64,000 nucleotides of DNA from Halalkalibacter sp. APA_J-10(15) (lineage in GTDB: Bacteria > Bacillota > Bacilli > Bacillales > Bacillaceae_D): the NCBI RefSeq assembly GCF_023017105.1, contig NZ_JALKEV010000005.1, positions 124,001 to 188,000 on the forward strand, written 5' to 3'. The position numbers and the translations under genes are program-made. Under the pieces are notes generated by a model. The model was given only the letters and a program-made list of their open reading frames with translations. It did no database searches and was not told where the DNA came from. The first letter of the stretch is position 1, and each line of letters starts with the position of its first letter. Below are positions 45,685-53,723 of the stretch, in pieces.

Positions 45685-46317
45685 TTAGTACATAAAGCGA
45701 TTCTGAAAGCGAATCTGATCAAATTGTTGCATCGACTCTTGGCTGACACGGTTACCAATTCTGGCCATTAAGCAGTTCGCTGGATGTGAACAGATTTCAG
45801 GATCGTCCGTTGCATACCATATGAGGCCACCGGCGTTCATCATCTTCTCCATCATATTTCGATATTCCCATACATCAAGTCCACTACCTTTTAAATCCCA
45901 ATGCCAATAATATTCAGTTGTTATAATAATATAATCTTCCATAGCTTCATCTTTCATTGAAAACTGTAGTAAATGCTTACCAAGCTTAGCACCTCGGTAT
46001 TTTGGAGCTATTTCAATCGCTCCAAGCTCAATTAAGTTCTCCATTTGCCCTTCTGACCAGCGTTCAAGGGGATCTGGATAAACAAAAGTGACATAGCCGA
46101 TGATCATTTGATTATCACAAATGACATTAATTCGTCCTTCAGGAAGCTCGGCAATTTCAATTAGTGCTTCTTTTTGCTCTAATGGTGGGCGAAAGGATGT
46201 TAAATCTTCATGGAAATCTAACTCCTTTAATCGGTTGGGTGATATTGGTCCTTCAATTAGTACTTCGTCTCCATGGAAGGGGAGATTCATAGAAAAGTAG
46301 GTTTTAAAATGCTGCAT
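45685..46317 (-). CDS. acuA: Protein acetyltransferase AcuA
   Basis: A GNAT-fold enzyme that acetylates and inactivates AcsA. The acetyl-CoA P-loop lies in IELGAIEIAPKYRGAKLGKHLLQFSM (Q/RxxGxG/A-like: RGAKLGK). The length of 210 residues equals B. subtilis AcuA. ATG 46317 is chosen with AAGGTGG 7 bases upstream; GTG/ATG codons slightly further upstream are in frame but overlap that site. First gene of acuABC, divergent from acsA. Confidence 0.92.
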   Translation of the reverse strand: MQHFKTYFSMNLPFHGDEVLIEGPISPNRLKELDFHEDLTSFRPPLEQKEALIEIAELPEGRINVICDNQMIIGYVTFVYPDPLERWSEGQMENLIELGAIEIAPKYRGAKLGKHLLQFSMKDEAMEDYIIITTEYYWHWDLKGSGLDVWEYRNMMEKMMNAGGLIWYATDDPEICSHPANCLMARIGNRVSQESMQQFDQIRFQNRFMY

Positions 46318-46368
46318 GTTTGTAACCACCTTATTAAAAACGAGTAAACAACGATATTTTGAGAAAAG

Positions 46369-46383
46369 AATTTCAGGAATATT
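46369..46383. promoter_or_regulatory. CodY-like box between acuA and acsA
   Basis: AATTTCAGGAATATT matches the CodY consensus AATTTTCWGAAAATT with four mismatches and sits inside a larger dyad GAGAAAAGAAT...ATTTTCTC (46361-46388). CodY control of acsA has been described in B. subtilis. Four mismatches is weak support. Confidence 0.4.
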
Positions 46384-46416
46384 TTCTCATAAGAAGTCAA
46401 GGTTTACAGTTTGAAT

Positions 46417-46445
46417 TTGAATACGTTTTCAGTTACTATTATAAT
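46417..46445 (+). promoter_or_regulatory. SigA promoter of acsA
   Basis: TTGAAT (46417-46422), exactly 17 bases, TATAAT (46440-46445). The -35 box overlaps the cre-like element, a placement expected for CcpA repression. Confidence 0.8.
46418..46431. promoter_or_regulatory. cre-like CcpA operator at acsA
   Basis: TGAATACGTTTTCA matches the cre consensus TGWAANCGNTNWCA with one mismatch and overlaps the acsA -35 box. CcpA repression of acsA is known in B. subtilis, and ccpA lies in this window. Confidence 0.8.
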
Positions 46446-46483
46446 GTAAATTGAAAACTTATCAATAGAGGGGAAGATGTGTG

Positions 46484-48199
46484 ATGAAAATGCAAGCGCT
46501 TCCGTCTGAAAAAGGAACATTTAATCTTACAAACTATGAGGGTACTAACCAATCATTTAATTGGAAAGATGCTGAAGAAACATTTAGTTGGGCTGAAACA
46601 GGACTTGTTAATATGGCTTATGAAGCGATTGATCGCCATGTTGATAATGGAAAGGCTGATCAAATAGCTCTTTATTACAGTGATGCAAAAAGAGATGAAT
46701 CATACACGTTTATACAATTAAAGGAACAGTCAAACAAGGCTGCAAATGTATTGAAAAGTGTTGGAGTGGAAAAGGGCGATCGTGTGTTTATTTTTATGCC
46801 ACGTTCCCCAGAGCTCTATTTTGCCTTTCTAGGTACACTAAAGGTCGGGGCAATTGTTGGACCGCTTTTTGAAGCCTTTATGGAAGGCGCAGTAAGAGAT
46901 CGCTTGGAGGACAGTGAAGCTAAAGTGTTAGTCACAACCCCTGCTTTATTAGAGCGTGTGCCAGTAGCAGATCTTCCTCATCTCGAAACGGTTTTTATTG
47001 TCGATGATGAGTTTACTGAGCAGGATTCTTATTTGGATTTCAAAAAACGATTAAATGAAGCTAGCTCAGAGTTCGATATTGAATGGGTAGATCGTGAAGA
47101 TGGGCTTATTTTGCATTATACATCTGGGTCAACAGGAAAGCCTAAAGGTGTCCTACATGTACATAATGCAATGATTCAGCACTATCAAACAGCAAAATGG
47201 GTATTAGATCTAAAAGAGGATGATATATATTGGTGTACAGCAGATCCTGGATGGGTGACAGGAACGTCCTATGGGATTTTTGGTCCTTGGTTAGCAGGAG
47301 CAACGAATGTTATACGTGGTGGTCGGTTTAGTCCACAAGATTGGTATGAAACGTTAGAACGGTATCAAGTTACGGTATGGTATAGTGCGCCAACCGCGTT
47401 TCGGATGTTAATGAGTGCTGGAGATCAAATAGTGAAGAAGTATAACTTATCTTCATTAAGGCATATTTTGAGTGTCGGTGAGCCATTAAATCCAGAAGTA
47501 ATTAAATGGGGAAAGAATGTTTTCAATTTACGAATTCACGATACATGGTGGATGACTGAGACGGGAGCACAAATGATTTGTAACTATCCATCGATGGAAA
47601 TTCGACCAGGTTCAATGGGTAAGCCAATTCCAGGTGTTGAAGCAGCCATTATTGATGACCAAGGTAATGTATTACCTCCAAATCGTATGGGGAATTTAGC
47701 ATTAAAAGTCGGCTGGCCGTCCATGATGAGAGCGGTATGGAATAATAAGCCGAAGTATGATAGTTATTTTCGGTTAGAAGGCTGGTATGTTTCAGGAGAT
47801 TCAGCTTATATGGATGAGGATGGTTATTTTTGGTTCCAAGGCCGTATAGATGATGTCATTATGACGGCTGGTGAACGTGTTGGCCCATTTGAAGTAGAAA
47901 GTAAGCTTGTTGAGCATCCAGCAGTCGCTGAAGCAGGTGTCATTGGTAAGCCGGATCCCGTTAGAGGAGAAATCATTAAGGCATTTATTGCTTTACGTGA
48001 TGGGTATGAGGTAACAGCGGAGCTGGAGGAAGAAATCCGTTTATTCGTGAAGAAAGGATTAGCAGCCCATGCTGCACCTCGTGAAATTGAATTCAGAGCA
48101 AAATTACCGAAGACGAGAAGTGGTAAAATCATGCGACGTGTTTTAAAAGCATGGGAACTAGACTTGCCAACCGGTGATTTATCGACAATGGAAGATTAA
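46484..48199 (+). CDS. acsA: Acetyl-CoA synthetase
   Basis: AMP-forming acetate activation. Adenylation motifs are visible: LHYTSGSTGKPKGVLHVHNA (P-loop A3), DTWWMTETG (A5), GWYVSGDSAYMDEDGYFWFQGRIDDVI (A7/A8), and the C-terminal PKTRSGKIMRRVLK, whose Lys is the acetylation target of AcuA. ATG 46484 gives MKMQALPSEKG, aligning with the MNLKALP start of B. subtilis AcsA; GTG 46481 is also possible. The 571-aa length is normal. Preceded by the cre-overlapped promoter and divergent from acuABC. Confidence 0.96.
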   Translation: MKMQALPSEKGTFNLTNYEGTNQSFNWKDAEETFSWAETGLVNMAYEAIDRHVDNGKADQIALYYSDAKRDESYTFIQLKEQSNKAANVLKSVGVEKGDRVFIFMPRSPELYFAFLGTLKVGAIVGPLFEAFMEGAVRDRLEDSEAKVLVTTPALLERVPVADLPHLETVFIVDDEFTEQDSYLDFKKRLNEASSEFDIEWVDREDGLILHYTSGSTGKPKGVLHVHNAMIQHYQTAKWVLDLKEDDIYWCTADPGWVTGTSYGIFGPWLAGATNVIRGGRFSPQDWYETLERYQVTVWYSAPTAFRMLMSAGDQIVKKYNLSSLRHILSVGEPLNPEVIKWGKNVFNLRIHDTWWMTETGAQMICNYPSMEIRPGSMGKPIPGVEAAIIDDQGNVLPPNRMGNLALKVGWPSMMRAVWNNKPKYDSYFRLEGWYVSGDSAYMDEDGYFWFQGRIDDVIMTAGERVGPFEVESKLVEHPAVAEAGVIGKPDPVRGEIIKAFIALRDGYEVTAELEEEIRLFVKKGLAAHAAPREIEFRAKLPKTRSGKIMRRVLKAWELDLPTGDLSTMED

Positions 48200-48212
48200 T
48201 CATAATGACGAA

Positions 48213-48240
48213 AAGAGGTAGGACATAACTAGCGTCTAAT
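48213..48240 (-). repeat. Terminal sequence shared with the IS1182 remnant at 1.68 kb
   Basis: GGACATAACTAGCGTC (48221-48236) is the exact reverse complement of GACGCTAGTTATGTCC at 1680-1695. In both places it lies just outside a hairpin at the 3' end of an IS1182 transposase remnant, so I interpret it as an element end. Confidence 0.6.
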
Positions 48241-48243
48241 AGT

Positions 48244-48282
48244 GGAAAAGGTGAATCAAAGTAGCTCAAATTCACCTTTTCC
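48244..48282 (-). terminator. Terminator hairpin at the end of the second IS1182 remnant
   Basis: GGAAAAGGTGAAT and ATTCACCTTTTCC form a perfect 13-bp stem. It also lies 45 bases after the acsA stop and may terminate acsA from the other side (ATTTT follows). Confidence 0.75.
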
Positions 48283-48494
48283 TATTTTACGTGTAATTCT
48301 TCTATTCTCTTAGTTGTTGGCAGTGTTTTATATTCACTGCCATTAACGCGAAGCTTTCGTTTTCGGTGGGTGCCTTCTTTTACTTTTGTACATGATGAAC
48401 GGAATGGGCACCCTGAACAATCTTCGCATTCATAGATTGAAGCTTCTTCGGAAATCTGTTCGATCAGTACGGACTTAATGATTTTGAAATTCAA
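48282..48494 (-). pseudogene. IS1182-family transposase fragment
   Basis: Seventy codons retain the cysteine-rich segment of IS1182-type transposases: YECEDCSGCPFRSSCTKVKEG followed by RKLRV and a degenerate end. Neither the DDE catalytic region nor the usual C-terminal GLFGMQIQ block is present. Upstream sequence is taken over by the IS110 element, which may have inserted into this remnant. Compare the zinc-knuckle CKICPFQEGC in the remnant near 1.25 kb. Confidence 0.65.
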
Positions 48495-48610
48495 GTCGTT
48501 TCTGATTAGGGAATGTATAGATATCTATTTCTCCACTAAATAAATCCCCTACCAGGGAGTGGGTTCGAAGCGCTAGATTGTGGCAAATCTCTAGAAAAAC
48601 ATACTAAGAT

Positions 48611-48660
48611 TAGTGGGTAAGGTCATCGACGGGTGATCTTACCCACTATTTCTTTTTTAA
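48611..48660 (+). terminator. Strong hairpin plus T-tract in the IS110 upstream region
   Basis: TAGTGGGTAAG and CTTACCCACTA arms with inner TCA/TGA pairs are followed by TTTCTTTTTT. It looks like an intrinsic terminator. It might protect the element from outside transcription, or be the first stem of its RNA. Confidence 0.6.
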
Positions 48661-48666
48661 GTTATA

Positions 48667-48744
48667 GTGAGGAGTGAAAGAAAGCCCGGCCAAAGTCTCA
48701 GGGATTACGAATCCGAATAAAAAACAGGGCTTCTTCACTTTCAT
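48667..48744 (+). ncRNA. Candidate bridge RNA (seekRNA) guide hairpin of the IS110 element
   Basis: A stem GTGAA..AAGCCC (48674-48687) pairs with GGGCTT..TTCAC (48727-48738). It encloses an internal loop whose two sides (48688-48701 and 48715-48726) are separated by a small hairpin GGATT-ACG-AATCC. A loop split into left and right single-stranded guides by an inner hairpin is the described layout of IS110 bridge RNA loops. No guide pairing to DNA was demonstrated. The second loop would be expected between 48750 and 48850. Confidence 0.45.
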
Positions 48745-48852
48745 TTTTGAATCAGGTTTAAGTATGTTGGGGCCATAGAGCTCGTGTATAGGAAATTAGA
48801 ATCGGAATGAATAAGTGAAGAACTTTCAAAGCCTTAGAAAAGAGGGGAAAAT

Positions 48853-50070
48853 ATGGAGTTTATCATGGCCTTAGATGTTTCAATGGGGAAAAGCTATGCC
48901 GTTATTTATCAAGATCAAATATGTCTTTACGAGGGAGAGATCGCTCATAATCAATATGGGTTTCAACAGTTACTTGATAAGATTCAATGCCTTACTGGGA
49001 AGATGATGGTCGTTTTCGAATCAACAGGAATTTACTCCAAACCAGTCGAAGCTTTCTGCCAAAAGAATAAGTTGCCTTATTGTCTATTGAATCCTTTGGC
49101 AGCTAAAAAACAACTTGAACAAGGAACGCTCAGAAGTTGGAAAACGGATAAACACGATGCGCACGTATTAGCGCAATCTCATCACCTTCACAAGAGAGAA
49201 GAAAAAGTACATCAATCTGACGTCTATCAAACCCTTCGAGATCTCTCACGCTTTTATCAAGAAATAGAAGAGGAGATCAAGCGTATGCGCATGTACTTAC
49301 ACAACGCCCTCCAGCTGAGTTTTCCAGAGCTTGAACAGTTTTTCTCAAGCAGACTCACACCGTATGCATTGGCGCTCATTGAGCTGTTTCCTCATCCAGC
49401 TCTCGTTCTCAGCTCTAGCATAACGAAAATTAAAAACCTATTAGTTAACCACACAACTAAGAACATATCACAGGCTCGCGCGAAACAAAAAGCTGTAGAC
49501 ATTATGAACTACGCACAATCCTCTTACCCAGCCGTGTCTCAAACTAGCGTTCATACTCAAAAGGTACAGTATTATGCACGACAGCTCCTTCACCTATTAG
49601 AGGAAAAAGAACGAATTTCTAGAGAAATGATTACCGAAGCAAAAAAACTTCCTGAATTCGACCTACTTATTAGCTTTCCTGGAATTGGAGAAATCAGTGC
49701 CGCTCTAGTTATTGGGGAACTAGGTGACCTATCTCGTTTTTCGAATCATAAAAAAGTTAATGCATTTATTGGCATTGATATTCGAAGATATCAATCAGGT
49801 AAATACACTGGACAAGACCACATCAATAAACGAGGAAACCCTAAAGGAAGAAAAATCTTATATTTTATTATCCGAAACATGATTCGACAACAAAAAGCAG
49901 CTCCAAATCATATTGTCGATTATTATTACAAATTAAAAAAGCAACCTACCCCCAAGAAGGACAAGGTTGCCGTGGTCGCTTGTATGAACAAGCTCATAAA
50001 ATGTATTTATTCCATGGTTAGGAACAATACAAAGTACGATTACTCGTACGCGGTCTCTATGGACCAATAA
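48853..50070 (+). CDS. IS110-family transposase (DEDD recombinase)
   Basis: A 405-residue protein with the N-terminal RuvC-like DEDD domain: Asp8 (MALDVSMGKSY), Glu56 (VVFESTGIYSKP), Asp99 and Asp102 (WKTDKHDAHVLA). A helical middle follows, then the C-terminal Transposase_20 domain (LISFPGIGEISAALVIGELGDLSRFSNHKKVNAFIGIDIRRYQSG..NKRGNPKGRKILYFIIRNM). Ser315 in RYQSG is a plausible serine nucleophile by comparison with recent IS110 work. No frameshift or stop is seen, so it may be active. ATG 48853 has AGAGGGG upstream. Transcribed away from acsA. Confidence 0.92.
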   Translation: MEFIMALDVSMGKSYAVIYQDQICLYEGEIAHNQYGFQQLLDKIQCLTGKMMVVFESTGIYSKPVEAFCQKNKLPYCLLNPLAAKKQLEQGTLRSWKTDKHDAHVLAQSHHLHKREEKVHQSDVYQTLRDLSRFYQEIEEEIKRMRMYLHNALQLSFPELEQFFSSRLTPYALALIELFPHPALVLSSSITKIKNLLVNHTTKNISQARAKQKAVDIMNYAQSSYPAVSQTSVHTQKVQYYARQLLHLLEEKERISREMITEAKKLPEFDLLISFPGIGEISAALVIGELGDLSRFSNHKKVNAFIGIDIRRYQSGKYTGQDHINKRGNPKGRKILYFIIRNMIRQQKAAPNHIVDYYYKLKKQPTPKKDKVAVVACMNKLIKCIYSMVRNNTKYDYSYAVSMDQ

Positions 50071-50091
50071 TACATATTATACCACGAATAT

Positions 50092-50127
50092 CCTCAGTTT
50101 AAAAATTCGAATTACTGAGGTTTTTTT
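50092..50127 (+). terminator. Terminator after the IS110 transposase
   Basis: CCTCAGT and ACTGAGG arms with an A/T-rich inner pairing (AAAAATTCGAATT) are followed by seven T residues. Confidence 0.85.
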
Positions 50128-50202
50128 CCTATGCACTAAATCGTAATAGAAGAAAAATCCTCCACTGATAAATTAGTACTTGACTAATCGTAGGAATGAG
50201 GC

Positions 50203-50437
50203 TGGGACAAAAGTGGTTTATCTAAAAGAAAAGCCGAACAATGATAGATGGTGGACGTAAACCGCTCCTGAAATATACTTCGCTTTCCGCGGGAAGCCGG
50301 TGAGCCTCCTCGTGCTTCGCACTGCGGGGTCTCACCCTTGGCTTTTCATCCCGCAGGAGTCTACGTATATTTCATCCGCTACGTTCATCTTTTGTTCGGG
50401 TTTCCAGATAGACACTTTAGTTATGTCCCAGCCTCTT
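50203..50437. repeat. Dispersed palindromic repeat, copy E (best preserved)
   Basis: Bounded by GAGGCTGGGACA (50203) and its exact inverse TGTCCCAGCCTC (ending 50437). Inside, nested inverse pairs follow one another: AAGCCGAAC/GTTCGGGTTT, GAAATATAC/GTATATTTC, GCGGGA/TCCCGC, GGTGAG/CTCACC. The whole unit could fold as one long hairpin. No protein is encoded. Related copies lie at 19.9 kb, 6.99 kb and, in part, at both IS1182 remnants. Confidence 0.75.
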
Positions 50438-50479
50438 TACTTTTAAACGAGGTAATTTCGAATGCGAATGTCAAAAGAT

Positions 50480-53323
50480 TTAATCTTCATCTTCATCATT
50501 GTCATTTCGATTATTGTTTCCTCTGTTTCCGTTATTGGAATTGTTGTTGCTATTGGCGTTAGCATTTCCATTTTGCCGTTCATTAGAGGAGTTGTTGCTC
50601 TCTTCCTCCTCCTGCTCCTCTTCCTCGTCTTCTTCCTCTTCAATGATTTCTGGAACATAGTCTTCGCCTTCAGCAATTGATGAACGTGCTGACTCGCGTC
50701 CAGCTGTATCAATCGCTGTAACATAGTAGGAATTTGAATTTCCGCTAATTGAATAAGAGGTTGTTTCATTCCCCACTACATTGGCTATAGGTTCAAAGTC
50801 TGTTGTTCCGTTTGCTGCACGGTATACACGGTAGCCGATAATGTCATTATCTGAGTGAACAGACCATCGTAATTCGTCACCGTTAATTCGTAAGTTTTCT
50901 ACATCTCGAGGAACACGCCCGTTATTTGGTGCCTCATCATCTCGTACAATATTTCTCATAGAGTCAGGTAAATATTGTCCGATATTGTCAATATCCCAAA
51001 AGCTTTCAGAAAGTTTTATTCCTTCTTCTGTAAATTCTGATGGTGTTGAATCTAATGCGATATAATTTTTGCCGCTAATGGTGACATAACGTGTGCTTTC
51101 AAGGCTACCATCTTCTTCAGAAGGGAGAAATTTCGAGTTGAATAAATCTGTCGTCACATATCCTGCTTCTTGGCATGCTGTAGAAGGAAGCATACCTGTT
51201 AAGCTACAAATGGAACGACTCACAATACCACTTGGCGCTTCAAACCGGTTGCTAGGCGCTAGTAAATCAGGGTCAACTGAATAAGCTGCATTAGCTAAAT
51301 TTGCCCATATTTGTTGTGTTTTAGGTCCAGAACGTCCTTCGATAACATGTTGCTCATCATATCCGACCCAAACACTCATAGTGACATTTGGATTAGTGGC
51401 AACAAACCAAGAATCTCGGTCCTCACCAGAAGTACCTGTCTTCCCTGCCCAGTCGGCTGAAAACGATAGTCGACTTGGTAAGGATGAAGCGGTACCGACT
51501 CCACGTAATACGTCTCTCATCATATCAATCATCAAATAAGAGGTTTGCGGTGTGAAGACGTCTCTTGTTTCCGTTTCATGTTCATAGATCAACTCTCCAT
51601 CGGCGGTTTCAATTCGCTCGATCATATAAGACTCCACATACGTTCCTCCATTTGCAAACGTGGCGTAGGCATTTGTATTTTGCTCTACGGTTACATCATT
51701 CGTGCCGAGTGTAGATGATTCGTAAGGTGCATCTGCTGGTAATACGAAACCTAAGTCAAGTAATGCTTGTCGCTTTTGTTCAAAAGGCACCATTCGATAA
51801 GCTCGAACGGCTGGCACGTTTCGTGATCGTGCCACCGATTCCCTTACAGAGAGAAGACCTAAATGCTGACGGTCAAAGTTACGTATTTCTTGACCATCTG
51901 GGTATTGATCTCTCGTGTCAGGAATCACAATTCCTGGTTGAACAGCACCAATTTCAAGAGCCGGTGCATACGCCACTAATGGTTTCATTGTAGAGGCGTT
52001 CGGTCTATATGCTTGTGTTGCACGGTTATAATGATCGTCACTACCTTCTGTACGACCACCGACAAACCCTTTTATCGCTCCTGTACTGTTTTCAAGTAAG
52101 ACAGCCCCGACTTGCTCAGGCTTACCTTCTTTATTTGGACCAAATAGATGATCATCTTGAATCGATTCTTGCATCGATAAATAAATATCTTTGTCAACGG
52201 TTGTATGAATGCGGTAACCATTTCCTCGAAGGTCCCGCGACACCATTTCTTGGTAACGCTGTCTCATTTCAAGCTGTTCTTCCTGATCTAATTCTGATAG
52301 ATCAACGCCATCTTCTTCCATCTGCTGCTTGGATAAAACATCAATCGCTCTTCGGAGTACTTCATACGTCAAGTAAGGGTACTCTTCAATAGGTGAAGGT
52401 GTAAAATCAGCGAAGTTCTCTTCTAAATCATATGCTAATGCTTCAGCACGTTCTTCTTCCGTAATATATCCAGCTTCGTACATTCTAGACAGGACCGTAC
52501 TCATTCTGTTTATACTAGGATCAATGCTATCCTTTATCGACCCATCATTGCGAAACGGTGTATAGCCAAACGGACTTTGTGGTAAACCAGCAATATATGC
52601 AGCTTGAGGAATTGATAATTCCGAAGCATCGACACCAAAAATACCTTGAGCTGCTGCTTGAATACCTGCGATTTGTCGACCAGAAGCGTTACGACCAAAC
52701 GGAACGATATTTAAATAGGCTTCTAAAATTTCGTCCTTCTCCAAGTAATTCTCCAAGCGCATAGCAAATAAAATTTCGGATGCTTTACGGTCAAAGGATA
52801 CTTCATTCGTTAATATTTGATTTTTGATTAATTGCTGTGTAAGCGTACTTCCTCCTGTTTGTAGGGAGGAGTTGGCGACTTCTTGAAACATCGCACGCAT
52901 GATCGCTTTTGGGACAATGCCTTCGTGTTCATAGAAGTATTCATCTTCTGTTGCGATAATAGCTTGAATGACATGTTCAGAAACATCTTCTAAGCTAACC
53001 TCATGTCTTTCAATATCTGAAGGTAATTCACCTAAATAGACATCGTTAGCAAAGAAAACTTGACTCGTTTCGTCATAGTCATAGACGGCTGTTCGCATTT
53101 CATCTTCAGATAGAAGAGGTTCGTCTTTTACAAGTGAGACGAAATAACCAGCAGCAGCTCCACCAGCAAAAAAGATCATCATGCATATTAAGACAAGAAA
53201 AATAAGAAATAAATTCCAAAAGACTTGATACGTAATTCCGATTGTTCGAAATAACGTTCTTTGATGTAGGACCTTGGAGAAACCTCTTATCTTTTCTAAG
53301 AAAGTCGAGTTTTCCTTTTCCAT
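50480..53323 (-). CDS. Class A penicillin-binding protein (PBP1A/2D-type) with FN3 domain
   Basis: A bifunctional peptidoglycan polymerase and transpeptidase anchored by one TM helix (residues 36-62). The GT51 domain has catalytic Glu126 in TEDEYFYEHEG and GGSTLTQQLIKNQ. The transpeptidase has STMK with Ser444, SRN, and KTGT (AGKTGTSGEDRDSWF). After it come a fibronectin type III domain (LRWSVHSDNDIIGYRVYRAANGTTDFEPI) and a low-complexity tail of glutamates then asparagines. ATG 53323 with GGAGGT upstream. 947 residues, long for the class because of the tail. Which of PonA, PbpF, PbpG or PbpD it equals is not decided. Confidence 0.93.
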   Translation of the reverse strand: MEKENSTFLEKIRGFSKVLHQRTLFRTIGITYQVFWNLFLIFLVLICMMIFFAGGAAAGYFVSLVKDEPLLSEDEMRTAVYDYDETSQVFFANDVYLGELPSDIERHEVSLEDVSEHVIQAIIATEDEYFYEHEGIVPKAIMRAMFQEVANSSLQTGGSTLTQQLIKNQILTNEVSFDRKASEILFAMRLENYLEKDEILEAYLNIVPFGRNASGRQIAGIQAAAQGIFGVDASELSIPQAAYIAGLPQSPFGYTPFRNDGSIKDSIDPSINRMSTVLSRMYEAGYITEEERAEALAYDLEENFADFTPSPIEEYPYLTYEVLRRAIDVLSKQQMEEDGVDLSELDQEEQLEMRQRYQEMVSRDLRGNGYRIHTTVDKDIYLSMQESIQDDHLFGPNKEGKPEQVGAVLLENSTGAIKGFVGGRTEGSDDHYNRATQAYRPNASTMKPLVAYAPALEIGAVQPGIVIPDTRDQYPDGQEIRNFDRQHLGLLSVRESVARSRNVPAVRAYRMVPFEQKRQALLDLGFVLPADAPYESSTLGTNDVTVEQNTNAYATFANGGTYVESYMIERIETADGELIYEHETETRDVFTPQTSYLMIDMMRDVLRGVGTASSLPSRLSFSADWAGKTGTSGEDRDSWFVATNPNVTMSVWVGYDEQHVIEGRSGPKTQQIWANLANAAYSVDPDLLAPSNRFEAPSGIVSRSICSLTGMLPSTACQEAGYVTTDLFNSKFLPSEEDGSLESTRYVTISGKNYIALDSTPSEFTEEGIKLSESFWDIDNIGQYLPDSMRNIVRDDEAPNNGRVPRDVENLRINGDELRWSVHSDNDIIGYRVYRAANGTTDFEPIANVVGNETTSYSISGNSNSYYVTAIDTAGRESARSSIAEGEDYVPEIIEEEEDEEEEQEEEESNNSSNERQNGNANANSNNNSNNGNRGNNNRNDNDEDED

Positions 53324-53408
53324 GTTTGTTTACCTCCTAAATTCATGATATATTATAGCACAAGCCGTCGAGTGACGATATGAAATGTTTGATTTTGTCT
53401 CATTCATC

Positions 53409-53414
53409 TTGACA
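53409..53414 (+). promoter_or_regulatory. Probable -35 element of the tyrS transcript
   Basis: TTGACA upstream of the T-box leader. The matching -10 is imperfect (TAAAAA-like at 18 bases), so only the -35 half is convincing. Confidence 0.45.
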
Positions 53415-53449
53415 TACATGTGAAGAATATGATAAAAATGGATCATTCA

Positions 53450-53695
53450 AATAAATAGTGATGATAGCGTTGAACGGTCTTAGTAATCCAAACTTCCCTG
53501 GAGATAGAGAGCTGATGGTTGGTGGGAATCAGTACAAAAGTCTTGGATGAATTACAGCCTGGAGCTTTCTTTGTGAACAAAGAACGGTTTTTGCCGTTAT
53601 GAAAATGAAGTGGCTATACATTGGCAAAAGTGTAGCAACAAGGGTGGTAACGCGAGGATCTCGTCCCTTTTTAAGGGGTTGGGATCTTTTTTTTG
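53450..53695 (+). ncRNA. T-box leader (tyrosine) upstream of tyrS
   Basis: Stem I shows AGAGAGCTGATGGTTGGTG. The specifier loop carries GAAT-TAC-AGCC, a Tyr codon at 53553-53555. The antiterminator core AGGGTGGTAACGCGAGG includes TGGT (53645-53648), complementary to the tRNA-Tyr acceptor end. A terminator (53657-53694) precedes tyrS. Tyrosine starvation is expected to raise tyrS expression. Confidence 0.93.
53657..53694 (+). terminator. T-box terminator of tyrS
   Basis: GATCTCGTCCCTTT and AAGGGGTTGGGATC pair and are followed by a run of eight T. Competes with the antiterminator. Confidence 0.88.
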
Positions 53696-53723
53696 TGTCA
53701 AAATATTTAAAGGAGCTGATTAC

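Larger units (their letters stand above)
48500..50195 (+). mobile_element. IS110-family insertion element (ends not defined)
   Basis: A complete-looking DEDD transposase gene is preceded by about 350 non-coding bases with strong RNA structure and followed by about 120 non-coding bases. IS110 elements have no long inverted repeats and the exact ends cannot be read from one copy. The long upstream non-coding part suggests the IS110 subgroup (guide RNA upstream) rather than IS1111. It lies between an IS1182 remnant and a palindromic repeat. Confidence 0.7.

Noticed and set aside
48200-50480. A toxin-antitoxin or defence island beside acsA
   Set aside because: All sequence here is explained by IS1182 and IS110 parts and a repeat; no nuclease, toxin or methylase is present.
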